Assembly: GCA_963693285.1 (NCBI GenBank)
Contig: OY848919.1
Span: 4,345,827 to 4,409,826 of the forward strand
DNA length: 64,000 bases
Source: Xestospongia muta
Taxonomy: Eukaryota > Porifera > Demospongiae > Haplosclerida > Petrosiidae
Reading direction: 5' to 3'
The notes beneath the pieces were generated by a model. The model did no database searches. It saw nothing but the letters and a program-made list of their open reading frames with translations, and was not told the origin of the DNA. Shown piece after piece: positions 50,975-62,737 of this stretch. Made by a program: the position numbers and the translations under genes. Each line of letters opens with the position of its first letter. Position 1 is the stretch's first letter.

Positions 50975-51245
50975 GGTGAGATATGGTAGCCTTTAGAGGC
51001 AGTGACTATAACAGCAGCATGCTGCTACCACAATAGACTAGCCCCACCCTTAATGCGTGGGTTGACTCATAACAGTAGTGATATTGTTTTATTGACACTC
51101 GCCGCAGTTTCTGTATGATAAATTACTAAATACTTACAATAAACTAGGTATGAGGATTGTATGGAAACTTATTAACTTGTTACAAATGATACATGTGGTA
51201 GATTGTGTTAAAAATATAGGCATAGCGAGCACCAGTTAAACACTA
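50975..51245 (-). repeat. Interspersed repeat, reverse copy
   Basis: Inverted counterpart of 35035-35412, beginning GGTAGCCTTTAGAGGCAGTG and ending near GCGAGCACCAGTTAAAC. Confidence 0.75.
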
Positions 51246-53398
51246 GTATATAAGCATTGCAGTGACTGTCATAGTTAAGTGACTTTTTAACTATTGTGGT
51301 GTTATCAATAACATATATACTTGTTTTTGGTGTATCTACTTTTCCATTGTTTCAGAGACTTCAGAGACAATGAAAAATAGGATGGCCCTTATTGTGAGGA
51401 GACAGAGGTACATTTTATGAAACAGTTTGTTTGTATAAATATTTATAATTCAATAAGAACATTAACAAGTCTATATAAAATTAATTGGATACTTTTATTA
51501 TGTAGGCATGTGGTATATTTTATAAATGGACAATTAATTTGTAAGAGTTGAATTCAGCTCATTGGATCACCATACAAAAAGGCATCCCTGTGTTCTGCAC
51601 AAATTCAATATGGCCAAGATATAATAATTGAGTTTATGGGCCTAATCTTTATGAAACTGCTTGAAAACATGGTTTAATACTGTCAACTTTAAGTTTAATG
51701 TGATAAATTACCAAATCTTTAGTCTAATAGACATAAATTAGATCTTGACTGGTACTCTAAAAAAATGTACATACATGGAGCAAATAAAACCAGTTATAAT
51801 GTGTCTTTACAGAATGCATTCCGTAATTTTTGTAAGGGACCAACATATTTATTGAAGTGTTTTGGGCCATATATTGACTGTAATATGCTAAATATTGATG
51901 TAGATAATGCATGTGGCATTAAAGAAACAGATCTATTAATTAAAATCTCTTCTTTGTTTGTATAGAACCTTCTCTTCTACTTGGACTAATGTTTTTGACT
52001 AGAGTTCTGGGCTGAAAGGTGATTTAATTACTTCTCTGAACCTATCCATTTTTTAAATTCATTAGTACCCATTAAATTTTCCATTTCTTTTCTCTATGTT
52101 CTCAACTTATTGGACATCACATCATATCTTGACTTTTCATTATTATGCCATTTTTCAGTTTCTACCTTTTTCTTTTCTGTTTTGTTATTATTTTTAAGTC
52201 ATTACTATTTTTATAATGTCATTTCCCTTAGTTCATTTTCTCTATAGAACCTCTCAGATAGACTCTCTCCTGTTTTTTTGGCATTCTTTCCTACTTTTAA
52301 AATAAAAAACAATTTTGCTATCTAGCCTATATTCACACACATGAAAACATACAAATCCTCTCACCCAACAAAAAAATTGTTTTTTCACCCTAGATGTGGA
52401 GGGAAAGGTATGTTGGGTGTGTGTGTGTGTGTGTATACATAGGAGTATGAAAGGGGGTGCAAGGGGATTGAAACCCCCAACTTCAAAATCAGATTTGCAC
52501 TCAAGACTATGTATACAATAACCTCTTGACTGAAGTGGGTATACTACAGATAACATAAACTTATTAGAAATAGCTGAAACGTTTGTTTCCTTTAACGACA
52601 GACTAATCAATTTTTGTTCATTTTTGATGTTTAATAATATAATGCAACTAAACATAAGGTCAGCCCCCCCAACTTAAACTTCATTTTTACCCCTAACAGT
52701 ATATATGTGTGTAGGTTGGCAGTTCTTCTTGACTTCTTCTATCCTACATCTCTCCATCATCCACAAATTCATTTTCATAATTAGTTTAGTTATATCCTAT
52801 ATCCATGGTTACCATTTCCTTCCCTGCAGGACTAGCTTTTGTGAAAAAGGTGAATTATCTATATTTTGATTTCTGACATCAAATTTGTACTAAAGTTTAA
52901 AGGTAAATACAATCGCTATCATCAAGTACAAGCTTTAATAGAAGTAGTATTATTGGTCTTCAATTTGAGAAATACCAACAAAGGGGAAAATTAAGCAATT
53001 TAAAAGGAATGGTGGACAAACTTTACAAGAAAGGGATAGTTCAGAAAATTTTTGAAAAAAGTTTTCATGCTGAATTTGTACAATATTTAATTTTGTACCC
53101 ATGGTATGTTTTTGGTGCAAACGCTCGTTCCATCATGTCTGTGCATTTTTATAATATCTTTCTGACATTTCAAGCAGGGAGCAGTTTCAGCCAGTATGAT
53201 ATAAAGAAAAAATTAACATAATTTATTAATTGAACTATGAAAATTTCTATGAAATGCTTATTTAAAATGCTACAAATCTCTTGTAAAACTTTTATCTTTA
53301 TGTGCATGTATATTTGCAATATTGTAATATACAATGATTTGCACAACTAACATGATTTTCACAATACAAACCAAACAAATAATAAACCAAGTAATGAG
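51246..53398. other. Intergenic, nothing recognised
   Basis: Holds a (GT)n run near 52413-52432 and an (AC)n run at about 50919-50937 just outside. Open frames at 51765-51965, 52254-52655 and 53009-53221 lack start context, introns or domain resemblance. Confidence 0.45.
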
Positions 53399-53403
53399 AA
53401 CAG

Positions 53404-54358
53404 TGTAGTGACCTCATTTCCTGTTACTAATTATATGCTCAACCCACTATGAGAATATTATTTACTTGTCTATTTAAGAATCTTCCCTGGTAGAATTCTT
53501 CGGTCTGTCCAAGCAAACCAATTCCACTCAGATAAATCTCTAACTCATTCTCATAAAGAGTTAAACCTCTTTATTTGGTGACCTGGATGTGCGACTAAAA
53601 GCACTCCGTAACAAAAATAGGGTGTGACTTGAAGCTACTCTCTGACTCTCAACAATATTAGTCTTCCATAACTGTATGGAAGCCTACTATCACCACAAGG
53701 TTTTGCCTGACCTTGCCTGCTGATGAGTGATCAGTCAGTATCACGAAACAGACTTCTATAGACAAGTCAACTCTCGGAGACATGCTATTTATTTGTCGAT
53801 TTTGTCGCTCTCCTGGACGGAGAAACAACTTCACAAGACGTACCAATAGTAAAGAAGTACGATATGCTCAAACTGCTCCACCGTCATGGTCCACTGAAGT
53901 CCGTACTACAAGACGAATTGGTATCACTAATCAAGCTACTGGTACTAATCCTACTAGCTTTGAAGGACTCATCAGCCCTACTTTCATCTATGCTTCTGCT
54001 GTTTATAATCAACAAGGTGCAGTTTCCGGTTTACGTACAGCATTCTCACAAGTTCGTATTCATAACTGCAACCTCTATGAACATCTACTTTCACCTTCCT
54101 GAGTGTCTTCATGTAAACGTTGTCCTACCAATGTTTAGACAACACAATCACACACTAGTTACAGTCTCGCATACAAGGGAGGGAGTACTTGTAGTGACCT
54201 CATTTCTTGTTATTAATTATATGCTCAACCCACTATGAGAATATCATTTACTTGTCTATTTAAGAATCTTCCCTAGCAGAATTCGTCAGTCTATCCAGGC
54301 AAACCAATCTGAGTCAGATAAATCTCTGACTCATTTCCATAAAGAGTTAAACCTCTTT
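53404..54358 (+). mobile_element. Terminal-repeat retrotransposon in miniature (955 bp)
   Basis: Two 169 bp direct repeats (53404-53572 and 54190-54358) begin TGTAGTGACCTCATTTC and end GAGTTAAACCTCTTT. They are about 90% identical. AACAG flanks the element on both sides (53399-53403 and 54359-54363), a 5 bp target duplication. ATTTGGTGACCTGGATGTG directly after the left repeat is placed and built like a tRNA primer-binding site, and AAGGGAGGGAGTACT (54175-54189) before the right repeat is a polypurine tract. The interior of about 617 bp has one open frame (53782-54102) without protease, RT or integrase motifs, so the element is non-autonomous. LTR divergence suggests a moderately old insertion. 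Confidence 0.85.
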
Positions 54359-54363
54359 AACAG

Positions 54364-55164
54364 TATTGTCCACACAATTTTCTGAGGCGATACATTTGTA
54401 CTTTTTGTAGACTAACATTGTTAAATAAAATGTAAATTCTAATAACCTTTGTGATCAGAATTATAATTACATATGGTTGTTTTGCAACCAACAGATTACT
54501 GACAATGTCATCTATCAATTAAGTAATCATATTTATAGAGAATATGCTATAACTATGGTATGAATCTGTGGAAGACAAAAATTAATGTAAATATTGTCTC
54601 TCAAAACACAACACATACAAAACATTGCTATTGATCTTGAATTTTTCATTATTATATATAAACTATTTCAATTGTTTTTCTGTCTAAGTATCAAGTGTCA
54701 TTTCTCATTACACAAGATCAAAGTACATGTGTGTCATATTAGACATATTATTACAGCACAATTTCAAGTTTTCAAATAAACATTGCTTGGTTTTTAAATT
54801 AAGTAAACTCTTATAGAAATTAATAAAATAACATTACAAAAATAACAAAAATGAAGAATTTCTAGACATATACTTCAAAAACATTCCAAACATTTTAATA
54901 TAATAAAAAGAATATAGCATCCACTGTCAACTATAGGTTTCTCAAGGTTTCCAAAAAAAGGCTATATAGTACAGAAGCCATTCTTGAAACAAATAACATG
55001 CAGCACTTCACTCTTTTCTATGTAGCATCTGTAATTAATGCCTTTTTATTTATTAGCATATCTTTAAATTAACCACATATTTATATACAAACATGCATGA
55101 ACTATGTAAAATTCAAGGGTCATTACTTAAGTTATCACTTGGTAGTAATATATGACTACTGATG
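54364..55164. other. AT-rich intergenic
   Basis: No gene or repeat with support between the miniature LTR element and the right segmental duplication. Confidence 0.5.
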
Positions 55165-55285
55165 TAAGCATTAATCAGAAATGTATGATTATTCAGTGCA
55201 CAAGTCCTTTACTACAGCATTATTAACTTGAAAAAAATGTAAAGTCAAAATCACAAAAAATTACTTCAAATAAATTGACTAAAAC

Positions 55286-55343
55286 GTTCAATGGTCATCC
55301 CTATACTACAAAGATCTTTGTAGTATAGGGATGACCAATGAAC
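55286..55343. repeat. 58 bp near-perfect palindrome
   Basis: GTTCAATGGTCATCCCTATA, CTACAAAGA is followed at once by TCTTTGTAG, TATAGGGATGACCAATGAAC. The arms are 29 bases with one mismatch and no spacer. The left Ig-gene flank has only one arm's worth (CATTGGTCATCCCAATACTA near 41107), so the palindrome arose in this copy by an inverted duplication. Confidence 0.9.
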
Positions 55344-55590
55344 TTTTTTACAAACAACCAAATTAGTTCAATAAATTGACATAAAAATTCATTGGTCATC
55401 CATATAATACAAAGACAACCAAATGATGAATATTACGTGATTATGGCATTGAACTACAAGTCCAGCAACATAGCCGTTTGTAGAATTTATTCCAGCACAG
55501 CTCTGTATTTGCTAATAGCTTACAGTAGTGAGGATAAAGGTCTCTTGTACAGCCTATGAGGGTTAGACAGAGCCAGTATGGAAGTTATAT

Positions 55591-58500
55591 TCAAAATTTC
55601 AAACACTCACAAGACTGAGGGTTACAATTTTCATACACCCTAGGTCTAGTTTCAATACAAGTGGCTGCAGGATGAATTTTATCACAAGTTACTGTTCGTA
55701 TACGATAACCTCCACCACATGTTCTAGAGCACTATCAACAATCACTGTGACAAGATGTTTAATAACAAAGGGAAAAATACCTCACTCCATGGACCAGCTA
55801 CCCAATTAGCACAGGCTCCAAGATGCTTGCATTCTTCTCCTGAGTTAGGCTTTGGAGGAGGACACAAGGTTTCATTGCATGCCTCACGAGTATGCACGTT
55901 TAGACATTGTACTGTACGGTTACGTATACCACGATGACAAAGATGGGAGCACTATATAAAACAGCATTTTGAATGCAACTATAATATTAGCTCAATTACT
56001 TTACTCCAGTGAGTATAAGTCCATTCACAATTTGGTGGTGGTATGTCTAAAAGATAAGCAGATAAACACATATAAAAATTCAAAACTCTATAGCTTACAT
56101 TTTATATCAACATCACCAGAGTCATCACCAGCATTGTTTGTAGTATTACAACGATATTTACCAGCATGTCTGGAACTAAATGGTGATATACATAAGATGG
56201 GGTTTAATGGGTCATCTGTATTAATTGTGATATCCGGATCAGATGTATTAATTGGTATGTGAGTTCCATCATCTGCTATTTTATACCATGTTGTTACAGG
56301 GTCTTCAATGCCAGTAACACAACAATGAAGTTTAACAGTTATGCCATCTGTGATACATAATTCCTCCAAATGCCGTCCAGCACCATCTATAACTTCATTA
56401 GGTCTAGGTATTGGAAGTGGTGATTCTCTCTTAATTTTTGCTGGGTCTATAAAATATTAGAAAATGTAAATTGATATTTTTAGTTATTACTTACCATAAA
56501 CTGTTAAGTTAAATGTGTCTACATCAAAACCACACTTATTAGTACCATTACATAAGTATAAACCTTCATGAGATACCATGACAGGTGAAAATATCCGTCT
56601 ACTAGAACTGCCATCTGGATAAATGAGAGGTGCAGTATCAGAATTATTTGCAGTACACTGAATTGTTAATGTATCTCCAAGAAAGGCACAGTAGACTGGA
56701 CCTGGAGGTGGCCGTTTTAGCTGCTGGCATCTGCTACCTTGAGGAGATGCCATACCAACCATTACAGCACCAAGTGCAACTGTTGGAGCTCCTACATAAA
56801 AAGATAAGTATGACTCAATTATATAGCTTATTTCACATTTGTACTACACTTAACAATGAAACATAGCAATGATTATGTGACTTATTGACTTACTTGAAAC
56901 AATTGTGGTAGCTCTGTCTGAACCACATTGGTTTGTTGCTACACATGTGTAATTTGTGCCTCTATCATTAGCAGATAATGTAAGTTTTCGTCCTCTTTCA
57001 GATAGTTGTTGTCCATCTCTATACCAAGTTCTAATTGCATTTTCACCAATAATGATATCACATATTATCATAAGACCACTATCTAAACAGGCATTTCCTC
57101 CTATGTCAACCGTTACTGTGTTGTTTTCACCACTACCTTTCCTAATAACTGGATAACCTATAGACAATAGAAATGAAATTATTATATAGTCTTAAAATAC
57201 CCAGCACTTCTTTAAAATTACTTACTAATAATGGTAGTATTTTTTTCACTAATACCACAATCATTTTGTACCCGACAAGTGTAGGTACCATTCTCTGTTG
57301 CATTATATAAATTACCACTAAAGCCAAGATCCATTCCATTTCTAAACCAACTGATATTGTATGGTATGCTGTTCATGTCGTTGTTCACCACACAAGAAAT
57401 TTCAATCATATCAGTAGAACCTACACTGCTGTTGATACATGCGACTTGTCCAATTATTACACGACCATTTGGAGAGACCACCAGTCCTGTTCCACATGTA
57501 ATGTTTGGGTTTTCTATTAGAAGAAATGTAAGAAATTGTCATCACAACATGATTTACCTTTAGGAAGATTAACAAAATCTGAAAAGTTACTACATGGTCC
57601 TTTTACTATACATTTGTATTCCCCAGATGTCTCACTAACCATCAAGTTAAATGATGGGTCTTTGTTAATGTTGACATCATTACGAAACCAAGTTACAATA
57701 TCAGATTGTCTTGGCATAGGTACACAAGATAAAGTAACCTCAACTCCTGCACGTATCTGATTGTCTATATTTCTAGAGCACTTGTTAAGAAGTGGACTAT
57801 CATTCATCAATAATTGAAGTGAAACATTGGGTTCGATACCTACATGAGACCAATAGTGCATGTTAAACACATTAATTGGCACGTATCAATTCAAATGAGT
57901 TTGTCTAGTTAGTAATCTTTAACTCACATCCTGCTGATTCCAATATCAAAGTTGATATATTGTGTCCACAAGGATTAGTAGCATTACATACATATGTTCC
58001 AAAAGAATCAGCATTGACAGTTACCATCGCTGGTCCATTAGTTGATAGTACTCTTATAGAACCATCACTTTCTCTAAAACCAATGGTATAATCATCACCA
58101 GCACTTACTGCACAGGTGAAAGTCACTCTAGTTCCAATTAATGCACAGATTTTGTCTCCACTTCCTGGAGGTGTACATCCATCACCACTAATTCCTGCAT
58201 AAGTGCCACTTAACAATGCAGAAGGTGAATCTAAAATAACAATTAAGTTTACCATAATTTAATCATATTATTTGTGCATCTGTTCATCTATAAATTCAAT
58301 TAGCTTAACTATAAATTATACATAATATAAATTTATTATATATTTTATATTATCCATCATCTGCTCATTCTATTGACTTTTACTAACCTTTTACCATAGT
58401 ACTAGCACTGTCATTGCCACATATGTTGCTGATTACACAAGTGAATGTTGCACCAACATCATCAGTATTTACTGTGATGTTATTTCCTGTATCAGACAAC

Positions 58501-60102
58501 CGTACTCCATTTCTAAACCAAGCTCTATCTACAGGACCAGGTATTGTAGAATTGCAAAAAATGGTCAGAGAACCATCCACTAGACAACCACATGCTCCTA
58601 TGCCAACAATGCCAGCTGAAGTGCCATTACTATCTCTAACTCCTGGTTGGACTGCATATAGAAATTAAAATTATATATATATATGTGTGTGTGTGTGTGC
58701 GTAAGATTATATGTTACAAATTTTTAAATTAAAAATTTGAATGAGAATTCACTCACATAAAATTTGACTGATATCAAAAGAACTTCCACAAATATTACTA
58801 GCCGTGCACCTGTAAGTACCTGTCTGTGTCACAGGAATACTCATTTGATTAGATGGAAAATTAAGATTCACACCATTCCTTTGCCAAACAAATTCATCAA
58901 CGATTACATTGTTTGTGACATTACAATCAATGTTGATTGGTTGTGCACCTGGAGCACCAGAGATGCAAGTTGATTGGCCAATTCTTATTCTATCAACATT
59001 GAGAACAACCTTTGGTGTTGCTAATCTTGATGCATTCACATCTGGGGCCTCTATAAAAATAAAAGACAATATACAAATTGGATGGCTTATTAAGAAATAT
59101 TTTCCTTACCATCAATCAATTTTGCTTCTCCAAGAGCACAATCAAAAGTAGGCCTACATGCTTCAATATTATTACTTATTGAAATACACTGAAAAGCAGA
59201 GGAAATAAGATGAACTTCTTCAAAAGTAATATTGTGTGAAATTGTTAAAGATATCATGTTTTTGGGAAGTATTACACTTTCCAAAACTACCCTATTAGCA
59301 AGCAATGTAACATTGTAATCTCCATTGTTATCACCGCCTGGGATCTGTTGTGCTACACACTCTAGTACAATTGATAAATTTCTTTTAACACTATCTACCA
59401 GATCTTGACTACAAACATCTCCAGAAGGAAGTCTTGTACCATTTTTATATACCCTTAGAAGACCGGCAGGATCTCCTGCAGGACCTAGAAAGATAAACAT
59501 ATCTTATTTGGTTTACCTCTCCTTTTGTTTCAATATCCTCTAGGCAATTTCCAAAGATGATAATTAAATTTTAAATTGCATTGCTCAAGGTTAGATAAAT
59601 TTGTTTTGTGGTCAATTATCACTATCACTATAACTACATCACATCTATTCTGCTTTCATTGAAATTTTGCACATAAATTTGTATAAAAGTACAATGCCTA
59701 TTATATCTAACATACGCATTGATAAAAGATAATTAGTAAAAACAGGTTAGGCGGGTTTCTTTTGTATAGATATATTTTTGCTACTTAAAATAAAAAAGCC
59801 TTTTACTACAATTGTGTCTATTAACTAATCCATGATAGATCTAGAGACTAGGTAACTATACCTGTACTTCTAGTTATCATTTTAAATCCAAGTACAGTAT
59901 AATATTACAATAATCTCTATTCATTTTGAATTACTAAGTAATTAATTTACAGTGTGTTCCAGGTGATTTTACGCAAGAAATTTGAGCATTGATGAAGGTC
60001 AGCAGCTGTTAAAAAACAATAACTTATACTATAACAGCAATTAATAGAACTTACATCTAACAGTAACAATAGAACAAAAATAAAGACTCTGATTACAGAC
60101 AT
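55591..60102 (-). CDS. Secreted protein with eight Ig domains and two TSP1 repeats (1058 aa)
   Basis: Exons: 60055-60102, 59951-60005, 59110-59484, 58757-59050, 58388-58651, 57928-58230, 57558-57839, 57226-57513, 56894-57157, 56495-56791, 56099-56446, 56000-56046, 55781-55951, 55591-55731; total 3177 bases, a full frame with stop at 55591-55593. The signal peptide is MSVIRVFIFVLLLLLDLL with cleavage near NAQISC. Exon 3 encodes the same non-Ig four-cysteine module as the left copy. Exons 4-11 are eight Ig domains. Exons 12-14 encode two thrombospondin type 1 repeats (EWTYTHWSKCSHLCHRG; NWVAGPWSECSRTCGGGYRI) and end CECLKF. TSP1 repeats with WxxWS/CSxTCGGG are typical of matrix-binding secreted proteins. 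No transmembrane helix is present. The intact repeat copy shows the ancestral 3' end. Confidence 0.9.
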
Positions 60103-60460
60103 CACTCTTCACATTTCCGCTGAGATTTTCAAGAAAATTTATATACATATATAGACGCAATAGCAGCGCTAAAAGAGTCTGAATGGACAGTGAAAGCGGC
60201 TAATTAGACAATTTTTGGTCTCTTTGGACGGCTGGTAGCGCCTGCTCATCGTAGATAATAAAGCGACCAGGAATTATTACAAACAAGCGCCTTTAGCCGG
60301 CTGACTACCGTAATTAACGACTGGAGAGATTGATAAACACGTGATCCACATCATAGATTGTTGTGTAGCAAGAAAAATTAAAGCATCCGCTTATTGTCTA
60401 TGTGTCGTAAGTTGAGATGTTACAGAGAAGTTTTAAGTAAGTGTTGAATTGTTTTTTAGT
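60103..60460. promoter_or_regulatory. 5' flank of the right Ig gene
   Basis: Counterpart of the left promoter region. A TATATATGTATATA-like block near 60140-60155 lies about 40 bases upstream of the ATG at 60102. The blocks AGCGCTAAAAGAGTCTGAAT and TTTAGCCGGCTGA are kept. Confidence 0.4.
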
Positions 60461-60462
60461 TA

Positions 60463-60498
60463 AATTATAAGTGTTACTAATCAGTAACACTTATAATT
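60463..60498. repeat. Perfect 16 bp palindrome with 4-base loop
   Basis: AATTATAAGTGTTACT, loop AATC, AGTAACACTTATAATT. The left duplication has only one arm (ATAAGTGTTACTATAATCAG near 46202), so the second arm is specific to this copy. Confidence 0.9.
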
Positions 60499-61495
60499 AT
60501 TATTTTGAGGATCACAATAAAGGATTACTCAGAACATAGCTGAAATTTACATTCACTATCAGATTCTGAAAACAATCCATGAGAAAGTACTAACAAATAA
60601 AGGCAATGGTTATTTGTATGGCACAGAAAATGTGTACTTCAATGAGATAAATGCTATATACCATAACACTAAACATTAGAATCTTAGTTTATTAATTTGA
60701 CATCAGAGTATGAACTCGTATGTCATACAAATAACCACTCTGATTAGTAAACCATTAATTTCATGTTGTCATTTTTAATTTTGTGATTATGAATTGTGAT
60801 TATGTAGCTCCAAGTGGTTTATATTATATCAGTCTTGTCTGTTTATCACTTTATATAATACTGGAAATGGATCATTATCTGCCTTATAATTTATATTATT
60901 AGTTCATCTAAAAATGTTGGTTCTAATTAGTTGTTGTTGTCATCATGATCCATTACGGCAACACTGATGTAAATGTCCTAGTGATGTAACTTTCAACTTT
61001 AATTGCCTTGCATACAAAGCATAATAGGTAGTCTCATTACATTGTTAGTATGTGTATACTCAGAGTTTGGACACCCACAAATTTATTAAAAATACTATAT
61101 TAGCTGTTTATACAGTAGACATGTAGCTATAGTTACAGCTGCTTAATTTTACTGGATAAGGAGGTACTAAGGTATTGCTATCATAACTATGGGCAATTTA
61201 TCTCATAGTACTTCTTTGAAAATCAAAATATTTCCTTTACTACGTCCAAAGAAAAAGCAGCTATTGACTATATAAAGGTCAAATTATTGCTCTACATCAG
61301 GAGAATCGCTTCATATTGATACATACAAAAAGAATTAAAATTATTAAAGTACAACTAACAAGCCACATTCTACACGTTCAAGAGTTTCTATTTTGATACA
61401 AGATAGGCCTCTTGTCATGACTTTTTCAGGAATCTTACTGATAAAGAACATATGAAAATCAGAATATGGTATGGAAGCCTATAGTTGCCATATTG
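60499..61495. other. Duplicated intergenic repeat DNA
   Basis: Counterpart of 46230-47290. It contains the diverged inverted-repeat element at about 60605-60735. No intact gene. Confidence 0.45.
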
Positions 61496-61790
61496 AAGAG
61501 ACGTTTGGCAAGAAGATACCCTATATGGCAGAATAGGTGGACATAAAGCATACATATACCGAAATTATCAGGGCATTGGGAAAATCATCTTTAATGGACA
61601 AAGTAAATTTGCCAAATTAAAGATAGTGTGGTCAGATGAATTTATAGTAAAGCCAAATCTATATACGTTGATGAATTTAAAAGCTAATATAGTGGTGGTC
61701 TAGAAGTATATTATTTGTGGAAATGATAAAAGTTGTCGATCTAAATGAGCTAGAGAATTTTAGTGTCACAACATATTGCAAATGCAATGT
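61496..61790 (+). pseudogene. Unknown coding family, copy c
   Basis: 61496-61690 is open for about 64 codons (DVWQEDTLYGRIGGHKAYIY, RNYQGIGKIIFNG, VWSDEFIVKPNLYTLM). The next block at about 61723-61790 reads MIKVVDLNELENFSVTTYC, with an in-frame deletion relative to copy b. No start codon or family is recognised. Confidence 0.4.
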
Positions 61791-62340
61791 TTACCATCTA
61801 GTTGCTTGATGTTAGGACTAGCTTTACTATATTTTATCCTTGAGTGTCCTTTCTGACTGAATGGAACAGGTTAATGGAAGCAATTGATAACGCATTAATA
61901 GTGTTGAATCAAACCTCTATTTTTGAATGTATTGGATCCTGTTCAAACTTAAGTATGTGAATTATGTACAATCTAGGTATTAAAAATGTAGAAAAGTGAT
62001 AACTGCCACTACACTAATGAAAACTTACTGAATAAAATAGGCAACCACTGAGATATTGTTTCAAATTGTCACAATATCTATGAAAATATTCAAGTTATGA
62101 AGGAAACGATACCACATGTGTGGTAATTGACAATAGTTTATTAACTACAATGGATGTGGCTTAAATAGTTTTATCTTCCTAATAACAGTTGTTTAAGGCT
62201 ATGTTTGTTAAGCTACGTCACTTAACTCACTTACAGCTGCAACAGAAATACCTCACAAGTTAAACGTAGAGCCAAAATTGCTTTCTGCCATAACAGGATA
62301 ATTACTCTTCACAAATCCAAAACGCGCAAACAGATAGGAA

Positions 62341-62499
62341 ACAAAACTCGAGAAAATGATCATGTGACAATTATAATTATTATAGCTATAGTTATTGCAA
62401 ATTATTATAATTAATATAACTATACTTATTATAATTATTATAGTTATTACAATTAATCGTCGACGCCAAGTAGGCGTGAACACCGAAATTTTATCAGAA
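62341..62499. other. AT-rich palindromic tract
   Basis: Runs of ATAATTATTATAG/CTATAATAATTAT-like sequence; similar tracts follow the repeat block near 50665-50730. Confidence 0.5.
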
Positions 62500-62560
62500 G
62501 GCAATGGCTATATATAGATCAGGCAGCCTGATGCAATAATTATATCTATTTATACGGAAG
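62500..62560 (+). repeat. Repeat shared with 37911-37985
   Basis: Second copy of the probable element end, about 180 bp from the stop of the PHD-like gene. Confidence 0.6.
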
Positions 62561-62737
62561 TCTGTCTGCGCATGCGCAGAAATTTTTTCTGCAGTTAATA
62601 ATAATAATAATAATTATTAATAAGCATGAAAGAAAGTAAAGAATTATTTTTAAATTTGTTCCTTTTAAGTCTCATTATTATCATTATCATAAAAACAACA
62701 CTTATCATTAAGAGTTGAGTTTATGCAAGTCAAGTAA

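Larger units (their letters stand above)
55165..62340. repeat. Segmental duplication, right copy (~7.2 kb)
   Basis: Right copy of the preceding unit. It keeps the complete Ig-TSP1 gene and carries its own palindrome insertion (55286-55343). Confidence 0.85.

Noticed and set aside
52254..52655. 133-aa open frame on the minus strand
   Set aside because: Low-complexity Thr-His runs come from a GT microsatellite; no splice sites or family resemblance.
53658..53846. Minus-strand open frame inside the miniature LTR element
   Set aside because: Opposite to element orientation, with no retroelement motif.
57536..57760. Plus-strand open frames opposite the Ig exons (also 42804-43115, 43695-43949, 58414-58668)
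   Set aside because: Antisense shadows of conserved Ig exons; both duplicates show them because the exon sequence itself is conserved.
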